From the NCBI GenBank assembly GCA_013397795.1, contig VZTJ01004011.1, positions 423,225 to 487,224 on the forward strand: DNA of 64,000 bases. Reading direction: 5' to 3'. This DNA comes from Orthonyx spaldingii (lineage: Eukaryota; Chordata; Aves; Passeriformes; Orthonychidae). Within the stretch, counting starts at the first letter, position 1. Each line of letters opens with the position of its first letter. Of the stretch, positions 22,799-33,214 are shown one piece after another. The translations under genes and the position numbers were made by a program. Below the pieces are notes generated by a model. The model saw only the letters and a list, made by a program, of their open reading frames with translations, did no database searches and was not told where the DNA came from.

Positions 22799-23431
22799 TG
22801 TCCTGGTTATAGGACAGGCGTCTGCCAAGCAAGGCACGAACTTCCCTTGGAATGGAAAATATGACCTGCTCACCTCCAAATTATTACAACTTTGAAATTA
22901 CGGGGTTTTCAGGCAAAGATATGGGGATAGGAAGAACAGTTCTTTACTAGAATATACATATATCTATCTCAAGGCAAACAAACAACAATAGCAGCAACAA
23001 CAAACAAACAAAAAACCACAGAGTAGATGGTGAGGGTCCTTTCCAGTGAGATGGGGTGTTGAAAAAAGGTCCCAGTTCAACGCCAAAACCTCACTCACGG
23101 TAGGAGAAGCAGTAAAAGGCTGGATTCAGCAGTGGCAGCGAATTTTCCCTGTGGTAGCAGCAACTCGACTGTTCCCCTCCGGTCCTGAGAGCAAGAGAGA
23201 GTGAGGAGCTGAGCTCAGCCCCTCACTTCCCAGCCAAAATTTCGCAGCATCTCTGCACTTCCCAAGAGAAAGTCCTCAAGCTAAGAGAGTGCAGCCAGCT
23301 GCACACTTCCCCCTCTTCCTTGGCGACATCTTTCATCTCTCTTAAGTATTGTTGTTATCATCTCTTAGGTCACAAATGGGAGAAAACTCCCTGAGAGAAA
23401 GAAGGGGGAAAAAAAGTCCTGACCTCCAACA
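22799..23431 (-). mobile_element. Shortened LTR, same family as the PAX5 intron 8 LTR
   Basis: Read on the minus strand it starts TGTTGGAGGTCAGG at 23431 and closely parallels the element at 59856-61059. Shared stretches include 'CTCAGGGA.TTTTCTCCCATTTG', 'ATACTTAAGAGAGA', 'GGAAAGGACCCTCACCATC', 'TTCTAGTAAAGAACTG' and 'AAATTATTA.AACTT.GAAATTACGGGG'. It ends CCAGGACA at 22799. At 633 bp it lacks about 550 bp of GC-rich middle relative to the 1204-bp copy. The junction lies just after the shared 'CCTCACCATC' and before the GTTT repeat. The flanking 5-mers (agttg and tattg) match poorly, consistent with an older insertion or eroded ends. Confidence 0.8.
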
Positions 23432-23439
23432 TATTGCCA

Positions 23440-24355
23440 TCCCACATTTTTTCCTCTGTTTCTCTGGGGTGGTGCCAGAGGTAGGAGGTTGCTGCTGCAG
23501 AGTGGTGAGGGCAGATATAAGAGGTGACCCAGCTCTGCGGGAATGCAGATGAGGCAAAAGCTCCCCTTCATCTCCTCGCCTGGTCTCACACCAGTCCTTC
23601 CTTGGGATTTCTGAAATTTCCTTTATCTTGATCTTGAGGATTATGAATATCAGAGGGCCTATTGCCTCATAAGAACCCTCGTATGGCAAGAATTGCGGGG
23701 AAGGTTTTTTTTAAAACACACCTCCTGCTGTCTTATTTCCACAATAACCCATACTTTAACAAAATCTGGGACATTGAATAAGATATATATATATACAAAA
23801 CTCATTTCTTATAAAATATGATGGGTTTGTTTCCCCTTAATCAGCAGACTAACCATTTGTGGGTTTTTTCCCTGTGATTTTAAACTCTCCCTTTTGCTTC
23901 ATGCAGTGAAGCGGCTTGAGCAGACTTGAGAAACTTAAAAGGCATCAATATAGTTCAATTATTTAATTTCCATGCTTTGAGCTCTGTTTAGACCTCCTAA
24001 TCTGCAAGCCCTGTGCAGAAAGAAGCACTCATGGTGTGCCCAGATTTTCTCCCACTCTTTGTTGATGGACACTGCTCACCTCCTGCAGCAGTTCCTTCAT
24101 CTATGCACTCCTGTTCTCTAATCAGATATAAACATACACATGGTGCTCCCTGCCTTTTTCGGCAGGAAATGAAGCAGACCATCTCAGTCACACTTGTTTT
24201 CTCATGAAGGCTGGATTTATAAAGGTGGAGTGGCCAGTGTGGAGAACAGCCCTTGGTAGAGCTCTGTGCCATGGGACACCCACACTGGAGAGCAAGTCTG
24301 CATACACAGAGCTTCTTCAGTTCAGCTGTTGGCACTGCTCAACCAACTTTATTCA
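23440..24355. other. Intergenic; nothing recognised
   Basis: Unique sequence with a short (TA)n run near 23784-23794. No coding or repeat signal that I would support. Confidence 0.4.
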
Positions 24356-24361
24356 GTTGGT

Positions 24362-24665
24362 TGTCACGGGGTCTTGACATAAGACACAAAAATGCTCATT
24401 CACTTTGCACATGGCTTCCTTGACAGAAGCTGTCGAGTGGTGCTTTCGGTGGAGAGTAGTAAGTCGTGGCTCCAAAGTCCCAGACGCAGAAGGAACAATC
24501 TCACCTAAATGCAATTTTTCCCATTAAACTTTGGGTGGAAGTTTAAACTGGGGGTTTTTAGCGCAAGAGGGACTGTAAACTAAACTAGCACCTGTGCCAA
24601 GCTGGAGGAAATGCTGGTCTTGGGGTAACAGGGCACCCCACGAGAGTGTGTGCTGGGGTCCAGGA
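24362..24665. mobile_element. Possible LTR fragment
   Basis: It begins TGTCACGGGGTCTTGACA and includes 'acacaaaaatgctcattcac', 'agtcccagacgcagaagg' and 'aaactttgggtggaagtttaaac'. This resembles text I associate with songbird ERV LTRs. No matching right end or target duplication was located, so both extent and class are uncertain. Confidence 0.35.
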
Positions 24666-24669
24666 GCTG

Positions 24670-25665
24670 AACAGCAGACTTATTAGCTACCTCATACATT
24701 CTTCTCTAACCCTGCAGCAGAGGTAGCAAGGATGCTCTGGAAACCCACAAATGCTCCACAAACAGTCCTGAATGTGTCTACCCTGAATGTCAGGTGCTGG
24801 CATAAATATGGTACTGCCTGCAACCAAATTTGTTTTCATGACTCCTACTAAAGTTGGAGGAAGCTGAGCTCTGTGTTTCTTGAAAGCCTGTGTTTCTTCT
24901 TGGCAGACAATTTCTTCTACACTAATAAATAAAAAGTTCATAATCCACTTTATTAAAACAATTATTCTTTTTAATTAAGATAAGCATCACACACATTTGC
25001 TAGCAGTTCCTCTATGCTTATCTGAGAACATCTTGCCATGAGAGACTTCTCTCAGAACTGACTTTGCAACTAATAATGTGGCCTTCGTCACTTAACTCAA
25101 AAGTCCCTATTGGCTTTAGCACAGTGAAGCATTAAGGAAATGAAATATGAAAAAAAATTCATACCCTGAAGTTTGATTTGTTGAAAGCATTTCCTAAACT
25201 GACAAGCTACATGCCGTGTCTATGAAACCCACAGGGAACTTTCAAAACTTGAGCAGCAGTTTCTAATCACTGACTATCATTAGCATTTTAGTGAATAGAT
25301 TTTTGATAAGAAAAATCTTTGCCCTGTGAAAAAAAAAGAGAACCAAATAACCTGACATTTTTAGTGCAAACAGAGCTTCTCTTTAATTATTGCTTTAGCT
25401 ATCCTCCAGGCACTGGGCGCCACAGTGAGTGATTCTGTGGTGCTCCAGCAGAGAGTCCAACGCTCTGGAAGCAAATGCTGACATTATGCCAAAGCTTTAC
25501 ACTGTCATTTACATATTATTACACCGTGGGATTTGTCTTCTGCTGTACACAGAGGTGAAGCAGAGGGTGGGTTCCTGTGTGGATGGCAGATCAGCATTTC
25601 TGGTGGGCCTCATGGCAGCTGAGCTGTGCCAATGATGTTTCACAGCTGCCTGTAGTGCAGGCTGC
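24670..25665. other. Intergenic; AT-rich stretch with GATA and homeodomain-like sites
   Basis: Around 24940-25080 the text contains 'tttttaattaagataagc' (a TAATTA site next to a GATAAG site), and 25250-25400 is AT-rich. This is possible regulatory DNA. No gene was found. Confidence 0.35.
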
Positions 25666-25669
25666 TGCA

Positions 25670-26531
25670 TCATGAGACCAGAGCAAAGCAGGTGGGACCC
25701 CTAATTCGGTACACTGGGGTAGTTATTGCAGAGAAAGCTTTGGCTGTTGTAAGCTTAAGGACAGGAAGGCTTTGCAGAGGGATCTGGACAGGCTGATTCC
25801 ATGGGCTGAGGCCAGCAGTGTGAGGTTCAGCAAGAAGTGCTGGGTCCTGCCCTTGGGTCACAACAACTCCAGCCAGCTTCAGGCTGAGGAAGAGTGGCTG
25901 GAAAGCTGGGAAAGGACTTGGGGGGTACTGGCTGACAGGAATTGAACACAAGCCCAGGTGTGCTCAGGTGGCCAAGAAGGCCAAAGGCACCTGGCCTGCG
26001 TCAGGAATAGTGTGGCCAGCAGGACCAGGGCAGTCATTGTCCCTCCGCACTGGGTACTGGTAAGGTCTCATCGTGCATCCTGTGCCCAGTTCTGGGCCCC
26101 TCATTGCAGGAAAGATATTGAGGGGCTGGGGCGTGTGCAGAACAGGGGATGGAGCTGGGGAAGGGTCTGGAGCACAAGGAGTGGCTGAGGGACCTGGAGG
26201 GGCTCAGTCTGGACAAAAGGAGGCTCAGGAGGAACCTCTCCTCTCTCTCCAACTCCCTGACAGGACGGTGGAGCCAGGTCGGGGTTACGCTCTGCTCCCA
26301 GGGAATAGGGACAGGACAAGAGGAAATGGCCTCAAGTTGTGACAGAAAAACTTACAGAGAGTAGGTTTAGATTAGTTATTAGGAAAAGTTCATGACTGTA
26401 GCAGTGGTGAGGCTTAGAGGAGTTGATGCCACATCCCCGGAAATGTTCCAGTCCAGGTTAGGCAAGGGTTGGAATGAGATGATCTTTAAGGTCCATTCCA
26501 TCCCAGGCCATTCTATGATTCTGTGAATCTG
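25670..26531 (+). mobile_element. CR1 LINE, 3' end (longest copy in the window)
   Basis: This is a long collinear run of CR1 text. It covers the end of the reverse-transcriptase frame and the 3' UTR: 'gtgctgggtcctgcccttgg', 'gttctgggcccctcattgcagg', 'gctcagtctggacaaaaggaggctcagg', 'atgatctttaaggtcc' and a tail ending in ATTCTATGATTCTGTGAATC. The 5' part is missing, the usual 5' truncation of LINE retrotransposition. Reading frames are broken, so no protein is made. Confidence 0.9.
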
Positions 26532-26534
26532 TGG

Positions 26535-27950
26535 CTGGATGATGGCCCAGACTTGCATCTGCAGGGCTAGAGAAACGTGGCAGAGGTGAACAAAAGTCTC
26601 AGTGCTACTGAGATTGTCCCTACACAGGGGGAAACACTGAATGAAGCAGAGCCAGGACTGAGTTTACCAAGCTGTTAATCTCTGCACAGCTGAATGGTTA
26701 CTTTGTCCCTGCCACAACCCCTGCAGCCTTGATGGATCAAGGATCAGCACCAGGAGTTAGTATGGATTAGAGAAGAGCCCAACTGTGCTGCTGGCCACTC
26801 TCCACCCTGCCAGGCTGTGCATCCTTCACGTATCTCACCATGAACTGCAACTTTTTTTCCCCAGCTTCTCACTAGGTAAGCATCACTTTCCTGGGCTGTG
26901 AGAGTGCTCTTGTATTAATTTAGATGCTTTGGCCAAACACCATGTCACGTACCCTGTCAATAAAAATAACCAATCTGTTATTTTTAGAAATTATTCTAAG
27001 TGTGTGGCCAGAAAGAGAGATGGGGCAAGTCCTTTGTTATGTGAAGCAGCAGTGCTGAATCACAGCCTTTGGGTTTCACCAGTCTGGTGTTTGAGCAAGA
27101 ACTCATACCAAGGTAGGGTCTGAGGCTGGAGGAAAGGGCTGCTTCACCAAAAGCAATGCCAAATTTTCCCTGTGATGTGGCTGGCTATGTCTGTATGCAG
27201 AGCAGGAGAAGAACTGTGGAGAAGGGCCTGAGAAGATCATCAGAAACACTCACTGGCTGTCATCCACTGTGCTGGAGTCTACCAGGGAAAACCAGTTGAG
27301 GAATTACCCAGGCCAGCAGCTCTGCCTGGCCTGCCCTCACCTACCCCATCACTGCCTCTGCTGCTGACAGGCAGGCACCACATGAGGCAGGGGGTCCGCG
27401 CTGGGCTGGCAAATGTGGGTGGGAGCAAGGCTGGTGGGATGCAGCGAGGACATACGGCACAGGAGGTCCTGCGTGCAGCAGGTGAAATGTTCATCCGAAG
27501 CCACGCAACGCATCTCTGCCTTCCTGAGGGAGAACGTGGCCTCCGAGGGCTGCTTTATCCATGGGCACAGCCTCTGCCCACATGCAGAAGGGGAGACATG
27601 TCCTCAGGGCTTGGCTTGCCTCAAGGGGAGGGGATGGGGGACGTGAGGGGACACGGTGAGCAGTTGTGTGGAGTCTGAGCAGCCCTTGCGGTGGTGGGGG
27701 GGGGTTTTGGGACCAAGAGGGAAAGGAGAGGCCTGGGAGTGAAGCGCCACGGCTGGGTTTTTTTGACAAAGATGAAGCAGAAGGATACGTGAGGAGCTCA
27801 CGGTGCCTCCTCTCCCCCGTCCCCACCTCTGTGTGCCCAAGTTGCCTGTGGCCGCTCAGCCGCCTCCCACCTGACAGGGAGGAGGCACAGGTCTGACAGC
27901 GTTCAGTGGAGAAAAGGGATGGGGAAGAGACAGAGGCGGCTGCAATCCCC
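26535..27950. other. Intergenic; no gene recognised
   Basis: The right half (27280-27900) is GC-rich with open frames on both strands (up to 167 codons, 27491-27994, minus). None has recognisable domains or splice support. Confidence 0.4.
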
Positions 27951-28128
27951 GCTCGAAGCTGATAATTAATAAATGAAATGCCCTGGGACTCCACTAAAGC
28001 TTCCTCAGATGACTTATCTGTCGTGGGCTCGGCAAAGCATTAAATGGCCATTTTCTGACAGAATGACTTCACTGCGCCAGAGCTTCCTTGACTTTGTGAG
28101 GAATATTTCTCCCCTCCTCCCACCCCCC

Positions 28129-28177
28129 NNNNNNNNNNNNNNNNNNNNNNNNNNNNNNNNNNNNNNNNNNNNNNNNN
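28129..28177. other. Assembly gap (49 undetermined bases)
   Basis: A run of N between a C-rich stretch (ccccaccccccc-like) on the left and a CT-rich repeat on the right. The simple sequence on both sides probably caused the gap. Confidence 0.99.
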
Positions 28178-28183
28178 AAAATC

Positions 28184-28240
28184 TTCTCTCTTTCTTCCTC
28201 CCTCCCTCCCTCCCTCCCTCCCTCTCCTTTTCTCTCTCCC
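28184..28240 (+). repeat. (CCTT)n / CT-rich microsatellite
   Basis: About eight CCTT units sit within a longer pyrimidine-only tract next to the gap. The true repeat length is unknown because it abuts the undetermined bases. Confidence 0.85.
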
Positions 28241-28649
28241 TGGTTGACGGCTCTAGTTCATTTCTGCCTATTTAATTGGGCCCCGGATGAATTTACTCGA
28301 CAGGGCCATTCATCATGTGGCAGCGGCTGGCGGACGAGCCCAGGGGGAGCGGGGCTGACAGCTCCGGCAGCCTTGGATGCTGCCTGACTCTGGAAGTTCA
28401 CATATTTGGGCATTAGTGCAGCTATTAGTTTAACAAGCTTCGTTTATCCCTGTCACTACCACTTCAGCTTCCCATGTAATCATTTGAAATGTAGATTACT
28501 GCTAGACAAATGGGACAGAGCAAGAGTACACAGGAGGGAAAAAAAGTGACATGGATTGCTTGTTACGAGCTGGCTTTTTTTTCCCCTTCCCTCTTGTAAT
28601 CCCTTCCAATGTGAATGCTTTGATTAACTTAATATTCACATTATTTCTA

Positions 28650-29625
28650 CTGTAAGCAGTTTGTCACCTGTGTACTCCCCTTTTTAGAAAATGGTTGGTA
28701 GGGATTTATTGACCCAAAGAAGAGGTTTAAAGCAATTATACAGGTGTCCAGGGGCCAAGGTCTGTGCACACGCTGCCTTCTCTGTAGGAGCTGCTGGAGG
28801 TCACTCTCTTCCAGCCAGGTACACCTACGCACTCCAAACGTGAACCTTCCCAGGACAGGTCTGTTCTGCATGGTGAAATTCGTCTAAGGTGTTGTAGTAG
28901 ACCAACATTTGTTCAGCCTTCCAGCTTCTGTTTCCAAGGCTTCTGACTACCACATTGCTTCTGCACTACAGGAGTCAAAACAGAACGACTGTCTTCAATG
29001 TGTAGAGAAAAGTGTGTTTTGCCACTGCTGACCCAGGAGTAAAGGTGGTGCTGCACGCCCCCCACTCCCAAACCTTCACAGGTTTTATTGCACTCTTGTT
29101 GAAGTTCAGTGCATAGTACCTGATGTGGCGAGGCCAGAGAGAGACACAACATCACCTGCCCTGTCTCCCAGAATGAGAGAGCTTTATACCATCAGCCTTT
29201 CTCAGCAAGCCCGAGGCCAGCACCGAATTTATCTTTTGAAGCTACACCTAGAGGAGTCGACTGTGAAAAACTCATTTTATTGCAAAGGAAACAGTGTTCA
29301 ATTATCTCCCCAACTTAAACATGTTCAATATACTCTGTTTGCCCGAAACAATTCTAGATTCCCGTTGTGTTTCTGCTCAATGCAGGAGCTCGTCTCTGCC
29401 AGATTGCAGCCTTGCGCTCAAAGCTCAAGCTTTGTAGGCCAGGTAGGTCAATTTGTTTTTAAACTGACCCTTGGAACAACCAAAGGGGCTGCTCTTCCTG
29501 CAGTTTCTCAAATCGAGTAAGGTTTCCAGGCTCCGAATTATCCTAGGAGACCTGCCTAAAGCCATGTCCAGTTTGCCTACATACTTCCTGACTCTGAAAT
29601 ACTTTACTTTGCTGTGGTACTCAGA
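28650..29625. other. Intergenic; nothing recognised
   Basis: Unique sequence with short open frames only. No repeat family or RNA gene recognised before the CR1 fragment. Confidence 0.4.
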
Positions 29626-29629
29626 ACAG

Positions 29630-29740
29630 AGTTCCCCCAGTACTTCCAAGGCCACCACTAACCCATATCTCCCAGCATCAAATCTACATGGCTTTTAAAT
29701 ACCTCCAGGGATGGTGACTCAACAACTTCCCTTCTTCCTA
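29630..29740 (-). mobile_element. CR1 LINE fragment, reverse orientation
   Basis: 'aaggccaccactaacccatatctccca..catcaaatctacatggcttttaaatacctccagggatggtgactcaacaactt' is a diverged antisense CR1 3' UTR (the motif runs are separated by small differences). The tail itself is not visible, so boundaries are approximate. Confidence 0.7.
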
Positions 29741-29744
29741 CAAG

Positions 29745-31365
29745 TCTGAGAACCTTTCATGCACTTACCTGTTACCTACCACTTACCTTTTTGCAATTCC
29801 TCATGTGAAAGATGTGCTTGTCAAGTAAAACCAGCATACTTGGCAGATTTGAGTGAGCTACCAAATCAGACCCTCCACAAACCTGTGGCATCTGCAGACA
29901 TTACCAATGTGGTATTGGGAATTTCTTCCTGCTCCCTGATAGAGCTAAGTGGGGTTCACAAATTCTGCTCTGGGGGAATTCTGGTCATTCAACACTCCGG
30001 TCTGCACTGGAGAACAATAAATCATTAAAAACTAGAAAGTTCTATTATTTTCAGATTATTTTCCATCTTTGAATTCATTTGAAGACACTGACAAATGTAA
30101 TGAGAAAATAGTCAAACCTTCCTAAATGGAAGCTGCCTAAATTCCCTGGAGTTAGAGGTGGATGTGCTGTTTGTCTCTGGAATTGCAATTATGGTGCTGA
30201 TCTTCTTGCAAGGAACATGCTGGCAGCTCTGGTTTTGGGTGTGATCACTGGCTTCACCATGGTTTGCTCGTCTCCCAGCTCTTTCCCTATTTGCACAGTA
30301 AGAACTCTAAGGTGCTGCTTGTGATATGTTGTTATCCCTTTCCAAGTCACTGCAAAGTGACACAATTCATTTATCCCTCTCTCCTCTGCAACCCTGAGAC
30401 TCTCCTGGGGGCCTCAGCAGCTGGTGTCTTCCCTTAATGAAAAGAGCTCACAGGTCTGTGTCAAGCCCAGAGGCAGCTGATTTTCTTTCGTCACCCGCAA
30501 GCCAGAGTGCAGCAACAAGCCACTGTCCTGTTCCTCCACCACTGTGTCCAGGACAAAGAGGAGGGTCTTGGCTTGACTCTGGGGCAGATCTCAATCTTTC
30601 ACCCCTGGACTTGCCTGGAAAAGCCCCTTCAGGATTTTTCCTCTTCTCTGTCGTATTCCACCCCTGTAGATCTTTGGGAATGCAGCAGGAGACCACACCT
30701 TCCTGTAAAGCAAGGTATACTGCAAGAGATCCAGGGTCAGTGGGATGGGGAGTTATTCCAGGGGGAAACGCCAGAAGGAGAGAAATGGGGGGCTGGGGAA
30801 GGGAGGACCAGACAATTGGAGTGATTAATGGGTGCTTCTCTCTCTATCTGAGCTTGAAAATTGAGAGTTCTGCAAAAGACAGGACATTCCTGGGCTTCCT
30901 GACTGAGCTGGAGCTCAGAGTCCCCAGCCATCTGTAGACCCCTGCCCTGCTAGGATGGGTCAGCCCCAGGCTGCCCGCAGGGCTCTGGCCTTCAGAGAGC
31001 AGAAATATATGAAAATAAAAAATTATGTTGGTTTAAGGTCTTCTAGCTTGGCTGTCCCTCCATCCCAGCAGTGCAGCTGGTGTTTCCCTGCTCCCTGGAT
31101 AGCTCCCAGGCTATCCCAGGCACTTTCATCACCCAGCTCAGGAATACTGAAGCCATGAGTGAACACATCTAAGGTCCTGTGGTTTCTCACCTGTGTCACC
31201 AGTAGAAAACCATCCTCCCAGGCTGTGCCCAAAAAGTCCTGGTCAGGGGGAAGGCCTCACCAATCTCCAACTTCCTGCAGCACCATTTCAGTCACGATAC
31301 AGACTTGACAAAGTGGTTTCATAGACAGATTTTTTTGGACCTCACCTCCACTGGAATGCCTGTGA
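29745..31365. other. Intergenic; no gene recognised
   Basis: Unique sequence. An open frame of 166 codons on the plus strand (30437-30937) is Ser/Pro/Gly-rich without recognisable domains and is treated as chance. Confidence 0.4.
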
Positions 31366-31369
31366 CTTT

Positions 31370-31510
31370 GAAATGAGGTGAGTTTTGCAGGCACTTCCCT
31401 CGTCCAGTCTGGCTCTTCTGCATTACAGGAGAACTAGGAATTGTTGTCTGCATTGTAATTAATTACAAGCTCCCAGTTAATTATTAATTAGCTATTAAGT
31501 AACGATGAGT
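31370..31510. promoter_or_regulatory. Cluster of homeodomain (TAATTA) sites with a 16-bp palindrome
   Basis: TTGTAATTAATTACAA at 31453-31468 is a perfect palindrome containing TAATTAATTA, the spacing bound by paired-class homeodomain dimers. It is followed within 30 bp by 'agttaattattaattagc' and 'ctattaag'. At least four TAAT/ATTA cores lie in 45 bp. Possible enhancer core; function is inference. Confidence 0.4.
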
Positions 31511-31802
31511 AGTTTTAGAAGGCTTTACATGCTCGCTAATTTTGCAAGACAGCTTTTCTAAATGAAAATATTTTCTACACCCTAGTGAAATGCCTCTCTG
31601 AATAAAAGCAGGAACATGACACATGCCCTGAAAAGCCAGGGAGAAAGCTCCAAGGTAATATGTTGACTCCTTTGGATGACTTCTTTCTCCTGAATTACAA
31701 CACATCATGAACTGTGAACAACTCTGGTGGAAGTTTTTTAGCCTGTCAAGTACCAACGATTCCTCAAATTTGCATCCCCTTGATCCTTGGCGGACTTCTA
31801 CA

Positions 31803-32118
31803 ACTACATGAAAGGAGGTAGCAGGGAGGTAGGGGTTGAACTTTGCTCCCAAGTATGAAGTGACAGGTCAAGAGGAAATGGTCTTAAATTGTGCCAAGGG
31901 AGGTTTAGTTTGGATATTAGGAAAAAATCCTTCATCTAAAGGGTTGTCCAGCTCTGGCAGAGGCTTCACAGGGCAATGGTAGAGTCACCACTCCTGCAAG
32001 GATTTAAAAGATCCATAGATGTGGTCCTTGGAGACATGGTTTAGTGGTGGCCTTGGCAATGCTGGACCTGATCTTAAGGCGCTTTTCCAACCTACATGGT
32101 TTAATAATTCCATGATTA
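31803..32118 (+). mobile_element. CR1 LINE 3' fragment
   Basis: Text such as 'gaggaaatggtcttaaattgtgcc', 'gtggtccttggagacatggtttagtggtgg' and 'ttttccaacctacatggttt...attccatgatt' is the CR1 3' UTR and tail. The copy is 5'-truncated and noticeably diverged. Confidence 0.88.
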
Positions 32119-32119
32119 T

Positions 32120-33005
32120 TCGCTTCTTCCCAAGACAGCATGTAGCAGGATTGTGGGGAGTGAGCTGAGCACTGCCCTGGGGTACCTATGAAGGAGTGAT
32201 TTTGTATTATCTGCTGTGATACTGACACCCACCTACCCTGGAGATATGATGCGTCCTCCTCTGCTGTGAAATACGGGGTTTTCCCCCAGGTTTGTTTTTT
32301 CCACAGGATTTGCCTTTGCTCACCCTTTGCAAAACACCCTCCACAGCATCCTGCACAGTCACATATGTCACACCAGGAGAATGTGGGAATCCTATTTTAA
32401 GGTTGTCTGAGGTCTGCTGAGGCTAGAATGTTGCTGCTGTCAAATGCAATCCAAAGAAATCCATGATCACTCCTGGGGGCATACCAGCAAGACTGCTTCA
32501 TTTACCAGGCATTCAGCAATGGATAGTCATTCTGAATAAGCAGGAAAATGTTAAGAGTCATAGATGCATCTGAGAAGGAGATTTTCCTTGCCAAACAGCA
32601 GTCTTTCAAGAATTCTTCTTCCACAAAGAGTTGTGGACAAACAAGAGTGATTTCCCGTCGTAAGAAAGAGATTTCCAGCAAACAATAATCCTGATCCTAA
32701 GTAAGCAGGATTGGTGCAGGACAAATAAAATCTGGTGTCTGTTGTTCCCTTTGACCTGAGAAGAAAAGCAAATAGCTCCTAGCAGAAATTGTACTATGTG
32801 AACAGATCCCACCAGACCAGCTGTTTGGACTACTCGTGGTTTTCTATTTGTTTATTAGATTTGAGACCCAAAAGCCAACACACAACCCACAGCCCTTCAA
32901 GGAGTAGTGGAGCATGTGTGTGGTGAAACCTCATTTAACCTCAGGAAACTTCCCTCTTCATCTGCCAAACATTTCTCTTTCCTTTATGATTCAAGGCTAA
33001 AAAAA
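32120..33005. other. Intergenic; nothing recognised
   Basis: Unique sequence with short open frames only. Confidence 0.4.
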
Positions 33006-33009
33006 CCCC

Positions 33010-33210
33010 AAAACCAGCTTCGCTCAACATTCAGGCAGTAATTACAAGACTGTATTTTACAAATGGAACATAAATAAAATTACATAGCTAATTAAGATGT
33101 ATCATGAACTGAAGCTCGTTTATATGATACTAATTGCATATTTCACCTTCCTGCTAAATGGATTTGATGGTCTGAAAATAAGCCATTCATTTTATGCAGT
33201 GGGGGAGGTT
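33010..33210. promoter_or_regulatory. Candidate conserved non-coding element
   Basis: Complex AT-rich text with 'gcagtaattacaagac', 'atagctaattaagatg', 'gatactaattgcatatttc' and 'cctgctaaatggatttgatgg'. These are several homeodomain/POU-like cores without any repeat signature, inside a region of ordinary intergenic DNA. Confidence 0.35.
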
Positions 33211-33214
33211 TCCA

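Larger units (their letters stand above)
27955..28640. promoter_or_regulatory. Candidate conserved non-coding element around an assembly gap
   Basis: Both flanks of the gap are non-repeat, complex sequence with homeodomain-like and bHLH-like sites. The left has 'gctgataattaataaatg' and 'cattaaatggccatttt'. The right has 'gcctatttaattgggcccc', 'ccattcatcatgtggcagc', 'gcagctattagtttaacaag' and 'catgtaatcatttgaaatg'. This is the texture of deeply conserved developmental enhancers, which are known to surround PAX5. Assignment is by appearance only. Confidence 0.4.
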
